A stretch of DNA of 64,000 bases from Cellulomonas wangsupingiae (GTDB lineage Bacteria > Actinomycetota > Actinomycetes > Actinomycetales > Cellulomonadaceae), in NCBI RefSeq assembly GCF_024508275.1, contig NZ_CP101989.1, positions 992,001-1,056,000 on the forward strand, given 5' to 3'. Of this stretch, positions 24,786 to 32,286 are shown one piece after another. Numbering within the stretch: the stretch's first letter is position 1; every line of letters begins with the position of its first letter. A program made the translations under genes and the position numbers. The notes beneath the pieces were generated by a model. That model searched no databases. It worked only from the letters and a program-made list of their open reading frames with translations, and was not told the origin of the DNA.

Positions 24786-25682
24786 TCAGCGCGTCGAGGG
24801 CACGGTGCGCAGGGCGTCCCTCACCCCGAGGAGCGGGACGTGCCGCGGCAGGCCCAGCGGGACCGCGACGGCGGCCACCGTCAGGACCCACGCCCAGTAG
24901 TCCAGGCCGAGGAACACCCAGATGCTGCCGTGCATCGCCGCGACGGCCAGCGCGAACGGGATCCGGGTGACCCGCAGCGCCAGCAGCACGGGGGCGGCCA
25001 GCTCGAGGCACAGCGCGCCGCCCGCGAGCGCCTGCGTCAGCCACGGCTGGTCGGCGACCAGCAGGGTCAGACCCTCCCCGAACGGTGAGGTGCCCCGGCG
25101 CAGCACCCAGGCCATGTTGTCGCTCAGCACCCACTCCAGGCCGCTGTGGCGCACCTTCTGCACACCGGTCAGCAGGTACACCGTCGCGACGACGGCCAGG
25201 GCCGCGCGCGGCGGCCACCCCCACGCGACGCGCTCGTCGCGGCGGGGCACCGTGCGCCCCGGGACGTGGGCGAGCAGCAGGGCCGCCCCGACAGTGACGG
25301 TCAGGACGTCGTTGTGCAGCACCTTCCCCGAGCTGCCCCAGAGCCCGGCGAGCACGGTGTACGCCGCCCACGCGAGTGCGAAGCCCGCGCGCGGCCGGCG
25401 GCGGGCGACGACGAGCGTCACGCCCACGAGCCCGGCGACCTGCAGCGCGACCAGGGCCCACGACGGCACCGGGGCCGGGAACCAGCCGAGCACGGTGCCC
25501 CGGAAGGTCAGCTCCGCAGGCCGGTGCGCGATCAGGGTCCAGTCGCGGGTCGCCAGGCGCAGGCCGATGACCAGCGCGAGGAGCGTGTGCACCTCCAGCA
25601 GGCGGAAGGCTGGCCCGGGCGCGACCAGCCGGGCGTCGACCCGGGCGAGCACACCGCGCCGGCCGGCCGGCGGCGCGGTCAC
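24786..25682 (-). CDS. HTTM-domain membrane protein
   Basis: A 298-residue membrane protein of the HTTM type, the membrane domain shared with vitamin K-dependent gamma-carboxylases. It has about eight helices. Characteristic parts are EVHTLLALVIGLRLATRDW at the start, the SSGKVLHNDVLTVTVGAALLL segment, the YLLTGVQKVRHSGLEWVLSDNM block and the final helices LELAAPVLLALRV and HGSIWVFLGLDYWAWVL. It lacks the large extracytoplasmic carboxylase domain, so carboxylase activity should not be assumed. GTG 25682 overlaps the stop of the upstream gene (GTGA), indicating tight coupling with the small partner protein. Confidence 0.78.
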   Translation of the reverse strand: MTAPPAGRRGVLARVDARLVAPGPAFRLLEVHTLLALVIGLRLATRDWTLIAHRPAELTFRGTVLGWFPAPVPSWALVALQVAGLVGVTLVVARRRPRAGFALAWAAYTVLAGLWGSSGKVLHNDVLTVTVGAALLLAHVPGRTVPRRDERVAWGWPPRAALAVVATVYLLTGVQKVRHSGLEWVLSDNMAWVLRRGTSPFGEGLTLLVADQPWLTQALAGGALCLELAAPVLLALRVTRIPFALAVAAMHGSIWVFLGLDYWAWVLTVAAVAVPLGLPRHVPLLGVRDALRTVPSTR

Positions 25683-26164
25683 GGGACCACCTCGGCGAGC
25701 ACCTCGCGGGGCGTCTCGCTCCGGGTCAGCGTCTGCGGGTCGGTCGTGGTCCGGGCGCGTTCCAGGCGGACCTCCGCGACGCCGGACGGGTCGATGCCTG
25801 CGACGTGCAGCCACGCCCGGACCAGGCGCCGCTGCTCGGCCGGGTCGGCGTCGGGGATGCGCCCGTACTGCCAGACCGTCGTCGCGACGACCGGGTTGCT
25901 CGAGTCCAGGCGCAGCGGGGTGCGGGTGCCGTCGGCGGACACCGCGACGAGCTCCAGGGAGGACGCGGTGCCCGTCCGGACGTTGCTGAACAGCCGGTAC
26001 GCCGTCAGCGGCCAGAGCTCGTACTCGGCGGCGCCGACGGCGAGCAGGGTCCCGACCAGGGTCCAGGTGACGGCGCGGGCAAGCCGTCGCTGAGGCACCT
26101 CACCCTGCGGTGGCCGTCCGGTGGCGGCCCGCACGGGACCCGTCCGGACGTCTGCGTCCACCAT
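25679..26164 (-). CDS. Small membrane-anchored partner of the HTTM protein
   Basis: A 161-residue protein with one membrane helix at about 29-50 and a globular C-terminal part. After the helix comes LWPLTAYRLFSNVRTGTASSLELVAVSADG, a block I associate with proteins encoded next to HTTM genes in actinobacteria. The rest has an RTPLRLDSSNPVVATT... strand pattern and a charged DPAEQRRLVRAWLHVAG helix. It is translated first, with its stop overlapping the HTTM start. Function is unknown; a subunit of the same membrane complex is plausible. Confidence is high that it is a gene and low for any role. Confidence 0.7.
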   Translation of the reverse strand: MVDADVRTGPVRAATGRPPQGEVPQRRLARAVTWTLVGTLLAVGAAEYELWPLTAYRLFSNVRTGTASSLELVAVSADGTRTPLRLDSSNPVVATTVWQYGRIPDADPAEQRRLVRAWLHVAGIDPSGVAEVRLERARTTTDPQTLTRSETPREVLAEVVP

Positions 26165-26330
26165 CGCGCGCTCCTCGGGACTCGTCCCGGCGCGCTGTGC
26201 GCCGGCCCCCCGCGCGTCCCCAGGCTAGGGGCGGGGCGGACGCCGGGGGGAGGGAATCGACGTCCACCTGGGCCCTCGCGGCCGGCGGGTGGTTGAATCG
26301 CCCGGCCGGACGATCGGGAAGAGGTGGGGC

Positions 26331-27791
26331 GTGGACGTCGTCGTCGTCGGGTCCGGACCCAACGGGCTGGCTGCCGCGGTCGCGATGGCGCGGGCGGGTC
26401 TGTCGGTCACGGTGCTCGAGGCCCGGCCCACGATCGGCGGCGGTGCGCGCACCCTCGACCTGGGCCTGGCCGACGGGCTCGTGCACGACGTGTGCTCCGC
26501 GGTCCACCCGATGGCATGGGCCTCGCCGTTCTTCCGCGCGTTCGGCCTGGAGCGGCGCGTCGAGCTGCTCGTGCCCGAGGTGTCGTACGCCCAGCCGCTG
26601 CCCGACGGGCGTGCCGGCCTGGCGTGGCACGACCTCGACCGGACGGTCGACGGGCTGGGCGGGGACGGGCCCGCGTGGCGCTCGCTGGTCGGTGCGCTGT
26701 CACGGAGCACCGCCGGTGCGGTCGGTGCGGCGCTCGGGGACAAGCGGAGCATCCCGGCCGGGCTCGTGCCCGGTGGCCTCGTCGGCGCCGCGCGGTTCGG
26801 GCTGGGGGTGCTGGAGCAGGGCACGCCGGCGTGGGGCGTGCGGTTCCGTGGTGACGTGGCGCCCGCGCTGCTGACGGGTGTCGCGGCGCACGCCATCACC
26901 CCGCTGCCGAGCCCGGCCGCGGCGGGGACCGCGCTGCTGCTGGCGTCGCTCGCGCACGCCGGGCAGGGGTGGCCGATCCCGCGCGGGGGGTCCGGGGCGA
27001 TCGTCGGCGCGCTGGTCGAGGACCTGCTCGCGCACGGCGGGACCGTGGTCACCGACCACCCGGTGCGCTCGCGGCGCGACCTGCCCGACGCCCGCTGCGT
27101 CCTGTTCGACACCACCCCGCGCACCCTGGTGGACGTCCTGGGCGACGAGCTGCCCGCGCGGCGGCGCGCCGCCCTCGAGCGGTACCGCCACGGTGACGCG
27201 GCGGCGAAGGTCGACTTCGTGCTGTCGGGTCCCGTGCCCTGGGCGCACCCCGACGTCGCGCGGGCGGGCACCGTGCACGTCGGGGGGATGCGCGCGGAGA
27301 TGGCGCACGCGGAGGCCGAGGTGCATGCGGGCCGGCACGCCGACCTGCCCGTCTGCCTGGTCAGCGACCCGACGGTCGTCGACGCCACCCGCGCGCACGG
27401 CGGGCTGCGTCCCCTGTGGACCTACGCGCACGTGCCCGCCGGGTCGGACGTGGACGTCACCGAGGCCGTCGTCCGCCACGTCGAGCGGTACGCCCCGGGG
27501 TTCCGCGACGTGATCGTGGCGTCGCGGTGCGTGCCGGCCGCGCAGATGTCCGACCACAACGCGAACTACGTCGGCGGCGACATCTCGGCCGGAGCGGTGA
27601 ACCTGCGCCAGATGTTCGCCCGCCCGACGGCGGCCCTCGACCCGTACGCGTCGGGCGCCGACGGCGTCTACCTGTGCTCGGCGGCGACCCCGCCCGGGCC
27701 CGGGGTGCACGGGCTCGGCGGCTGGTACGCCGCCACCCGCGCCCTGCGGCGCGAGTTCGGCATCCGGGTCGGGCCGTTGCCCGTGGACTGA
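26331..27791 (+). CDS. FAD-dependent oxidoreductase, phytoene desaturase-like
   Basis: A 486-residue flavoprotein of the CrtI/NAD(P)-FAD amine-oxidoreductase type. The dinucleotide motif is VVVVGSGPNGLAAAVAMARAG at the N terminus, followed by VLEARPTIGGGARTLDL. The substrate region has the HDVCSAVHPMAWASPFFR block of the actinobacterial pyridine-nucleotide-disulfide-like/beta-carotene ketolase relatives. The C-terminal FAD motif reads GVYLCSAATPPGPGVHGLGGWYAATRAL. No other carotenoid gene is near, so the substrate is open. GTG 26331 follows AGAGG by 6 nt; an in-frame GTG at 26289 lacks a site and overlaps a TTGAAT -10-like hexamer (26292-26297). The gene diverges from the HTTM pair. Confidence 0.82.
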   Translation: MDVVVVGSGPNGLAAAVAMARAGLSVTVLEARPTIGGGARTLDLGLADGLVHDVCSAVHPMAWASPFFRAFGLERRVELLVPEVSYAQPLPDGRAGLAWHDLDRTVDGLGGDGPAWRSLVGALSRSTAGAVGAALGDKRSIPAGLVPGGLVGAARFGLGVLEQGTPAWGVRFRGDVAPALLTGVAAHAITPLPSPAAAGTALLLASLAHAGQGWPIPRGGSGAIVGALVEDLLAHGGTVVTDHPVRSRRDLPDARCVLFDTTPRTLVDVLGDELPARRRAALERYRHGDAAAKVDFVLSGPVPWAHPDVARAGTVHVGGMRAEMAHAEAEVHAGRHADLPVCLVSDPTVVDATRAHGGLRPLWTYAHVPAGSDVDVTEAVVRHVERYAPGFRDVIVASRCVPAAQMSDHNANYVGGDISAGAVNLRQMFARPTAALDPYASGADGVYLCSAATPPGPGVHGLGGWYAATRALRREFGIRVGPLPVD

Positions 27792-27822
27792 GTTCCGGGT
27801 CCCGGGCTGTCGCGCCGCCGCT

Positions 27823-28380
27823 TCAGGTGCGGCGCCCAACCCGCCGGATCTGGATCTCGTCCGCCACGATCGCCACGACGAAGAAGGACACGATCGCGGC
27901 GACCTCCGGCCAGAGCCGCCCGGCGAAGACCCACCCGCTCGCCGGTACCTCGAGAACCGTCGCCACGCACGTGACGACGACGGCGGGCGCCACCGCCACG
28001 GCGACGACCACCGCGGCGCCGGTCAGCCGGGACGGGGTGCCCGAGCGTCCGGTCGCCCTGCGCCCGAGGACGGCGAGCACCACCGCAGGGAGCACCAGCA
28101 GGAACGTGACGAGGGTGAGTGCGCCGTCCGGCACGACGGCGGTGAGGAGCTCATGGTGCCGCTTGCCGATGAGGTACAGGCCCAGCTCGATGCCCTCTGG
28201 TCCGACGCGGGCGTCCGCCCACCACCCGGACGCGACGGCCACGACCGCGAGGACGGCGACGGTCGTGAGGGCCGCGGTCGCGACCGTGTCAGGGTCGCGT
28301 CGCCGGGTCAGAGCCTCTCGGCGCTGCTCCGCGTTCCGCTGCTCACGCCGTCGGCGCTTGTCACGGCTCGCTCTGCCCAC
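27823..28380 (-). CDS. Hypothetical four-helix membrane protein
   Basis: A 185-residue protein I do not recognise. The N terminus is strongly basic (MGRASRDKRRRREQRNAEQRREALTRRRD is charged) and cytoplasmic. Four hydrophobic segments follow at about 35-55, 85-110, 120-145 and 155-175. It ends with charged DEIQIRRVGRRT. The GTG start at 28380 is the only good one. It converges on the FAD oxidoreductase gene; 7-bp arms at 27812-27818 and 27829-27835 could form a weak terminator across its stop. Before the cassette insertion its upstream neighbour was the ligase gene, whose displaced tail ends 84 nt away. Confidence 0.68.
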   Translation of the reverse strand: MGRASRDKRRRREQRNAEQRREALTRRRDPDTVATAALTTVAVLAVVAVASGWWADARVGPEGIELGLYLIGKRHHELLTAVVPDGALTLVTFLLVLPAVVLAVLGRRATGRSGTPSRLTGAAVVVAVAVAPAVVVTCVATVLEVPASGWVFAGRLWPEVAAIVSFFVVAIVADEIQIRRVGRRT

Positions 28381-28464
28381 GCCGACATCCTGCCGCGTCG
28401 CGATCGTCCGTGATGGTGGTTTCGTCCACGTGGTGCGGGGGTGGGTGAGGGGTCGGCGGGGCCG

Positions 28465-28713
28465 TCAGCCAGGTGCGGCCAGCGCCCGCACCGTGTCGAT
28501 GGTGTCCGCGTCGGCGGCCGACCTGTCGTCGCGGTACCGCAGGACGCGTGCGAACCGCAGGACGAGCCCGCCCGGATAGCGGGTCGAGCGCTGCAGGCCG
28601 TCGAACGCGATCTCGACGACCTGCTCGGGGCGCAGCGTGACGGTCCAGCCGTCGTCGGCCACCTCGAGCTCGCGGAAGCGCTGCGTCTGCCACGCGAGCA
28701 TCTCGTCGGTCAT
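28465..28713 (-). pseudogene. Displaced 3' end of the DNA ligase gene
   Basis: This 82-codon open stretch matches the last 80 residues of the ligase at 29710-31266 with only a few substitutions, but lacks the rest of the protein. It starts at an internal Met of the parent ([16 protein letters not shown]). It ends VRALAAPG where the intact ligase ends VRSHLA. It is therefore a stranded gene end, not a working gene. Its stop is probably the original ligase stop before the cassette inserted. The nucleotide match extends through 28493-28730. Confidence 0.9.
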
Positions 28714-28730
28714 GCCCTTGAACGTCTTGC
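28493..28730. repeat. Direct repeat, left copy (ligase 3' end)
   Basis: This 238-bp stretch aligns without gaps to 29732-29969. I count seven mismatches, about 97% identity. It breaks off after AACGTCTTGC at 28730, where the cassette begins. Weaker similarity continues a little left of 28493. Confidence 0.92.
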
Positions 28731-28753
28731 TGGGAACGAGTTACGAACCTATG

Positions 28754-28813
28754 TAGTCTGCTCACAACGGCCGATCTGTGCCTCTTCAGAGGTCCCGACC
28801 AGCTAGAAGGAGG
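28754..28813 (+). promoter_or_regulatory. Promoter and ribosome-binding site of the AbiJ-like gene
   Basis: TAGTCT (28754-28759) and the overlapping TATGTA (28750-28755) are possible -10 hexamers. A strong AAGGAGG ribosome-binding site (28807-28813) lies 8 nt before GTG 28822. The cassette therefore carries its own expression signals. Confidence 0.6.
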
Positions 28814-28821
28814 GTGCTGCT

Positions 28822-29664
28822 GTGCGCTTTTCTCAGCGGATCGGCGCCACCGAAGTCCGGTCCTTGATCCAGGTTGAGACCATCGATATGCCGCTTCGCA
28901 ACAAGTTGTGGAGCCTCATCTACTTGCACCTCAGTCCTGAGAGCGAGTCGGGGCTTGGGGTGCGTTCGTCGCGATATCAGAAGCTCTACCATGACGCCTG
29001 GCTCAATCTTCTTGAGCGGCCCATTGATGAGATGCCACGCTACGTAAGCAGAGTTGTAGACGTGATGCGTGAGTATTTCTACGGCGCCGACTGGTTTCGG
29101 CCGTACGACATGCTGGAGTTCTGCCTGACTCGCCAGAACGGGTTCGGGGCCGACGCCATTAAAATGGCCAACAGGACCTTGGAGGAGCACTTATCCGGAT
29201 ATCGTTTCGTGTCCGAGAAGCTGGTTCCCGTCACCGATGACAGTCATGTTCAGGCGATCGAGGACGCGCTGTCCGTGGCGAATGCTCCTGCGCGCATTCA
29301 CCTGAGGAAGAGCCTTGCGCTTCTCGGCGAACGGCAGAGTCCTGACGTCGAAAATGCTATGAAAGAGGCGATATCCGCGGTGGAGGCCACGTGCTCGGCA
29401 CTCGTGGGAAAGCCTGGATCTACCTTGGGGGAGGCGTTGAAGAAAATGGAGGAGTCGGAGGTCTTGCTCCATCCCGCACTCAAGGGTTCCTGGCTGAAAA
29501 TGTACGGCTACACGAGCGGCGCCGACGGGATTCGCCATGCCCTTCAGGGCGAATCGAGCGCCACGGTCGACGACGCGCTTTACTTCCTCATAGCGTGCTC
29601 TGCTTTCGTGAGCCTGCTTACTGCCAAGGCGGCGAGTGCCGGAATCCCGCTTGCCGCGACGTGA
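28822..29664 (+). CDS. AbiJ-like abortive infection protein (AbiJ_NTD4 type)
   Basis: A 280-residue protein resembling abortive-infection AbiJ proteins, predicted phage defence. The first 40 residues match the AbiJ_NTD4 domain (FSQRIG, then TEVRSLIQVETIDMPLRNKLW). A helical C-terminal domain spans about 150-270, with KEAISAVEATC, TLGEALKKME, LLHPALKGSW and YGYTSGADGIRHAL. Its conserved Arg238-His239 pair recalls HEPN-like ribonucleases, but HEPN activity is inference. The gene uses codons rare nearby, including an in-frame TTA at 29191-29193, and its GC is lower. A strong AAGGAGG site precedes GTG 28822. It is the only gene in the cassette between the ligase repeats. Confidence 0.78.
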   Translation: MRFSQRIGATEVRSLIQVETIDMPLRNKLWSLIYLHLSPESESGLGVRSSRYQKLYHDAWLNLLERPIDEMPRYVSRVVDVMREYFYGADWFRPYDMLEFCLTRQNGFGADAIKMANRTLEEHLSGYRFVSEKLVPVTDDSHVQAIEDALSVANAPARIHLRKSLALLGERQSPDVENAMKEAISAVEATCSALVGKPGSTLGEALKKMEESEVLLHPALKGSWLKMYGYTSGADGIRHALQGESSATVDDALYFLIACSAFVSLLTAKAASAGIPLAAT

Positions 29665-29709
29665 TCTCTCTACGGCTGGCCGACCCCCGTCCGGGGTGAG
29701 TCCGCACGG

Positions 29710-31266
29710 TTAAGCGAGGTGCGAGCGAACGGTGTCGATCGTGTCGGCGTCGGCGGCCGCCTTGTCGTCGCGGTACCGCAGGACGCGTGCGAACCGCAGG
29801 GCGAGCCCGCCCGGATAGCGGGTCGAGCGCTGCAGGCCGTCGAACGCGATCTCCACGACCTGCTCGGGGCGCAGCGTGACGGTCCAGCCGTCGTCGGCCA
29901 CCTCGAGCTCGCGGAAGCGCTGGGTCTGCCACGCGAGCATCTCGTCGGTCATGCCCTTGAACGTCTTGCCCAGCATGACGAACCCGCCCGCCGGGTCCCG
30001 TGCCCCCAGGTGGATGTTCGACAGGGTCCCCGAGCGCCTCCCGGACCCCCGCTCGACCGCCAGCACGACCAGGTCGAGGGTGTGGCGCGGCTTGACCTTG
30101 ACCCAGGCGGACCCGCGGCGGCCGGCCTCGTAGGGGGCGTCGGCGGCCTTGACGACGACGCCCTCCTGCCCCGCGGCGACGACGGCCCGGAAGTGCTCGG
30201 CCGCGGCGGCCGCGTCCGACGTCACGACGCGCTCGACGACGTGCGGGGCGGCCACCTGGTCGAGCACCGCGAGCCGCTCGTGCAGCGGGGCGTCGAGCAG
30301 GTCGCGGCCGTCGACGTGCAGCACGTCGAAGAAGAAAGGGGTGAGGGTCGCCGACGCGGCGAGGTCGGCGTCGCGCGTGGCGCTGCGCGACGCGGTCTCC
30401 TGGAACGGGCGCGGTCGGCCGTCGGCGTCGAGGGCGAGCGCCTCGCCGTCGAGCACGAGGGTGCGGGCGGGCAGCGCGCGGACCGCCGCGACGATCTCGG
30501 GGACCCTCGCCGTGATGTCGTCGAGGCTGCGGGTGTAGACGCGCACGTCGTCACCGTCGCGGTGGACCTGGATGCGGATGCCGTCGAGCTTGGTGTCGAC
30601 GACGACCTGCGCGGCCGGCGCGTCGGTGATGCCGGCGAGCTGTGCCACGGCGGTCGCGACGTCCGGGGCCGACTGCGCGAGCATCGGCCGCACCGGGCGC
30701 CCGACGGTCAGCGTGAACGCGTCGAGCGCCGCCCGCGCGTCGTCGGGGGACGCGGCCGTGAGTGCCGCGACCGCGACGGCCTCGGTCTCGCCCGCCAGCA
30801 TGGCCGCGCGCCGGACCGCGTCGGCCGGGACGCCCGCCGCCTCGGCGACCGCGTCGAGCAGCAGCGCGTCCAGCGCGCCCTGCCGCAGCTCTCCGCTCAC
30901 CAGGCCCCGCAGCAGGTGCTGCTCACGTTCGGTGCCGGCGGCGAACAGCGCGCGTGCGGCGTCGGTGCGGGCGGTGGCCGAGCCGGGGCCGGACAGCCCG
31001 GCCATGTGCGCGAAGGCCGCGTCCACGTCCCGCAGGGTCAGCGTCGGGACGTCCGCCGGCCCGGGCATGGCGGCCAGGGACCGCCACCCGAGGCCCGTGC
31101 GCCGCTGCCGCAGCTCCCCGCCGAGGTAGCGCGACACGATCGCGACGTCCTGGGCCCCGTCGCCTGCGGCCCGGCGCAGGACGTCGACGAGCACCGCACG
31201 CTTGGCCAGCCGCGACCGCGTGGCCGCGACCTGCGCGGACGCACCGGCGACGTCGTCGAGGAGCAT
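29710..31266 (-). CDS. ligB: ATP-dependent DNA ligase (LigB type)
   Basis: A 518-residue ATP-dependent ligase like mycobacterial LigB, which seals nicks using an enzyme-AMP intermediate. An N-terminal helical DNA-binding domain covers about 1-195. The adenylation domain follows, with the AMP-accepting lysine K226 in [13 protein letters not shown]. Other nucleotidyltransferase motifs are [30 protein letters not shown] and WVKVKP. The OB-fold is at about 400-515. The last codons and the TAA stop probably come from the inserted cassette: the ending VRSHLA differs from VRALAAPG in the displaced copy. The body is intact, so the enzyme should work. It is an accessory ligase beside the essential NAD-dependent one. 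Confidence 0.9.
   Translation of the reverse strand: MLLDDVAGASAQVAATRSRLAKRAVLVDVLRRAAGDGAQDVAIVSRYLGGELRQRRTGLGWRSLAAMPGPADVPTLTLRDVDAAFAHMAGLSGPGSATARTDAARALFAAGTEREQHLLRGLVSGELRQGALDALLLDAVAEAAGVPADAVRRAAMLAGETEAVAVAALTAASPDDARAALDAFTLTVGRPVRPMLAQSAPDVATAVAQLAGITDAPAAQVVVDTKLDGIRIQVHRDGDDVRVYTRSLDDITARVPEIVAAVRALPARTLVLDGEALALDADGRPRPFQETASRSATRDADLAASATLTPFFFDVLHVDGRDLLDAPLHERLAVLDQVAAPHVVERVVTSDAAAAAEHFRAVVAAGQEGVVVKAADAPYEAGRRGSAWVKVKPRHTLDLVVLAVERGSGRRSGTLSNIHLGARDPAGGFVMLGKTFKGMTDEMLAWQTQRFRELEVADDGWTVTLRPEQVVEIAFDGLQRSTRYPGGLALRFARVLRYRDDKAAADADTIDTVRSHLA
29732..29969. repeat. Direct repeat, right copy (within intact ligase gene)
   Basis: The copy inside the complete ligase gene, aligned without gaps to 28493-28730. 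The ligase reading frame passes through it and ends 20 nt left of it at a TAA. Confidence 0.92.
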
Positions 31267-31333
31267 GCGCCCATCCTGGCCCCGCCCACCGACACCCGCC
31301 CCCGCTCCCGACCCGCGGAACCCCCGACCCGCC

Positions 31334-31484
31334 GTGAGAGAGCAATCCAGTCATCGTGGGAACACTGGATTGCACTCTCACCACCGGGGGTGGGCTGAGG
31401 TGGGTGCTGGATTGCACTGTCACCACCTGGGTGGGCGGCTCGGGTGCGCTGGATCGCTCTCTCGCGGTGAGGGGGCGGTCCAGT
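31334..31484. repeat. Cluster of 42-bp tandem repeats with an inverted copy
   Basis: A CTGGATTGCACTCTCAC-type motif starts at 31365, 31407 and 31449, exactly 42 nt apart. Copies two and three drift, and the third is the most diverged. An inverted copy at 31334-31351 pairs with 31364-31381 over 18 nt with one mismatch (12-nt loop), which would form a strong hairpin. A partial inverted copy lies near 31476-31484. The cluster fills the gap between the msrA stop (31487) and the ligase start (31266). It may end msrA transcription, but the tandem copies exceed what a terminator needs. Confidence 0.8.
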
Positions 31485-31486
31485 CG

Positions 31487-32164
31487 TCAGGCCGGGGGGA
31501 GGGGGCAGGCCACGCCCGTGGAGTTGACCGGGCAGTAGCCGCCGGGGTTCTTGTGCAGGTACTGCTGGTGCGGGCCCTCGGCGTAGTAGAACGTGCCGGC
31601 GTCGTCGACGGACCGGATCTCCGTCGTCACGTCGCCGTAGCCGCGCGCCTTGAGCAGCGGGGCGTACGCGTCGCGGGTCTCGCGGGCGGCCGCCTCCTGC
31701 TCGGGCGTCGTGAAGAACACCGCCGACCGGTACTGCGTCCCGACGTCGTTGCCCTGCCGGAAGCCCTGGGTCGGGTCGTGCTCCTCCCAGAAGTGCCGCA
31801 TCAGGTCGACGTCCGACAGCACCGCGGGGTCGTACGCGACCATCACCGTCTCGGTGTGGCCCGTGCGCCCGGTGCACGTCTCCTCGTACGTCGGGTACGG
31901 CGTGAAGCCGCCCATGTAGCCGACGGCGGTCGTGACGACGCCCGGCAGCTGCCACGCCTCCTTCTCGGCTCCCCAGAAGCACCCGGAGGCCAGGTACAGC
32001 ACGCGGGTGCCCTCGGGCCACGGGCCCTGCAGCGGCGTCCCCAGCACGGCGTGCGTCGCCGGCACCGGGTACGCGTACCCGTCCCGGCCCTTCAGCGCGT
32101 GCTCCGCGTCCACCATCGTGGTGCGCAGCGACGTGCCGAGCAGCGTCTCGAACAACGAGGCCAT
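31487..32164 (-). CDS. msrA: Peptide-methionine (S)-S-oxide reductase
   Basis: A 225-residue MsrA that reduces S-methionine sulfoxide in proteins. The active-site motif is ASGCFWGAEKE with the catalytic Cys62. The family blocks GYMGG, YPTYEETCTGRTGHTE, HDPTQGFRQGNDVGTQYRSA and a C-terminal HQQYLHKNPGGYCPVNSTG follow. Two further cysteines at the C terminus (GYC and VAC) are placed to recycle the active-site disulfide. ATG 32164 lies 8 nt after GGGGA; ATG 32170 in the same frame is possible. A TGCACG/CGTGCA inverted repeat (32188-32200) upstream may be regulatory. The divergent neighbour is metB. Confidence 0.93.
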   Translation of the reverse strand: MASLFETLLGTSLRTTMVDAEHALKGRDGYAYPVPATHAVLGTPLQGPWPEGTRVLYLASGCFWGAEKEAWQLPGVVTTAVGYMGGFTPYPTYEETCTGRTGHTETVMVAYDPAVLSDVDLMRHFWEEHDPTQGFRQGNDVGTQYRSAVFFTTPEQEAAARETRDAYAPLLKARGYGDVTTEIRSVDDAGTFYYAEGPHQQYLHKNPGGYCPVNSTGVACPLPPA

Positions 32165-32274
32165 GATCATCGTCCCCTTCCATCGGGTGCACGACGTGCA
32201 ACAGGCGCGGTGCGGGCGGTGTTCCACCGGCGCCGCGGTGCACGGCGTGCGCACCCACGTGCGCCCGCACCACC

Positions 32275-32280
32275 TAGCCT
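32275..32280 (+). promoter_or_regulatory. -10 hexamer of a probable leaderless metB promoter
   Basis: TAGCCT ends 6 nt before GTG 32287. Transcription would begin at the start codon. Confidence 0.5.
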
Positions 32281-32286
32281 GGGTGC

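Larger units (their letters stand above)
28731..29731. mobile_element. ~1-kb lower-GC cassette at the ligase 3' end
   Basis: The 1001 bp between the two ligase-end repeats carry one gene (AbiJ-like) with its own promoter region and ribosome-binding site. Base composition is visibly lower in GC than the neighbours. The arrangement looks like site-specific or homologous insertion into a gene end, with the element supplying a replacement end. No integrase, transposase or terminal inverted repeat was found, so the means of movement is unknown. It may be a remnant of a larger element or a unit moved in trans. Confidence 0.8.

Noticed and set aside
28731..29731. Classical insertion sequence or transposon
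   Set aside because: No transposase and no terminal inverted repeats were seen. The flanking direct repeats are 238 bp of ligase coding sequence, far longer than target-site duplications.
31334..31484. CRISPR-like array
   Set aside because: The 42-nt period has no conserved repeat with unrelated spacers; the whole unit is similar between copies, only three copies exist, and no cas gene is near.
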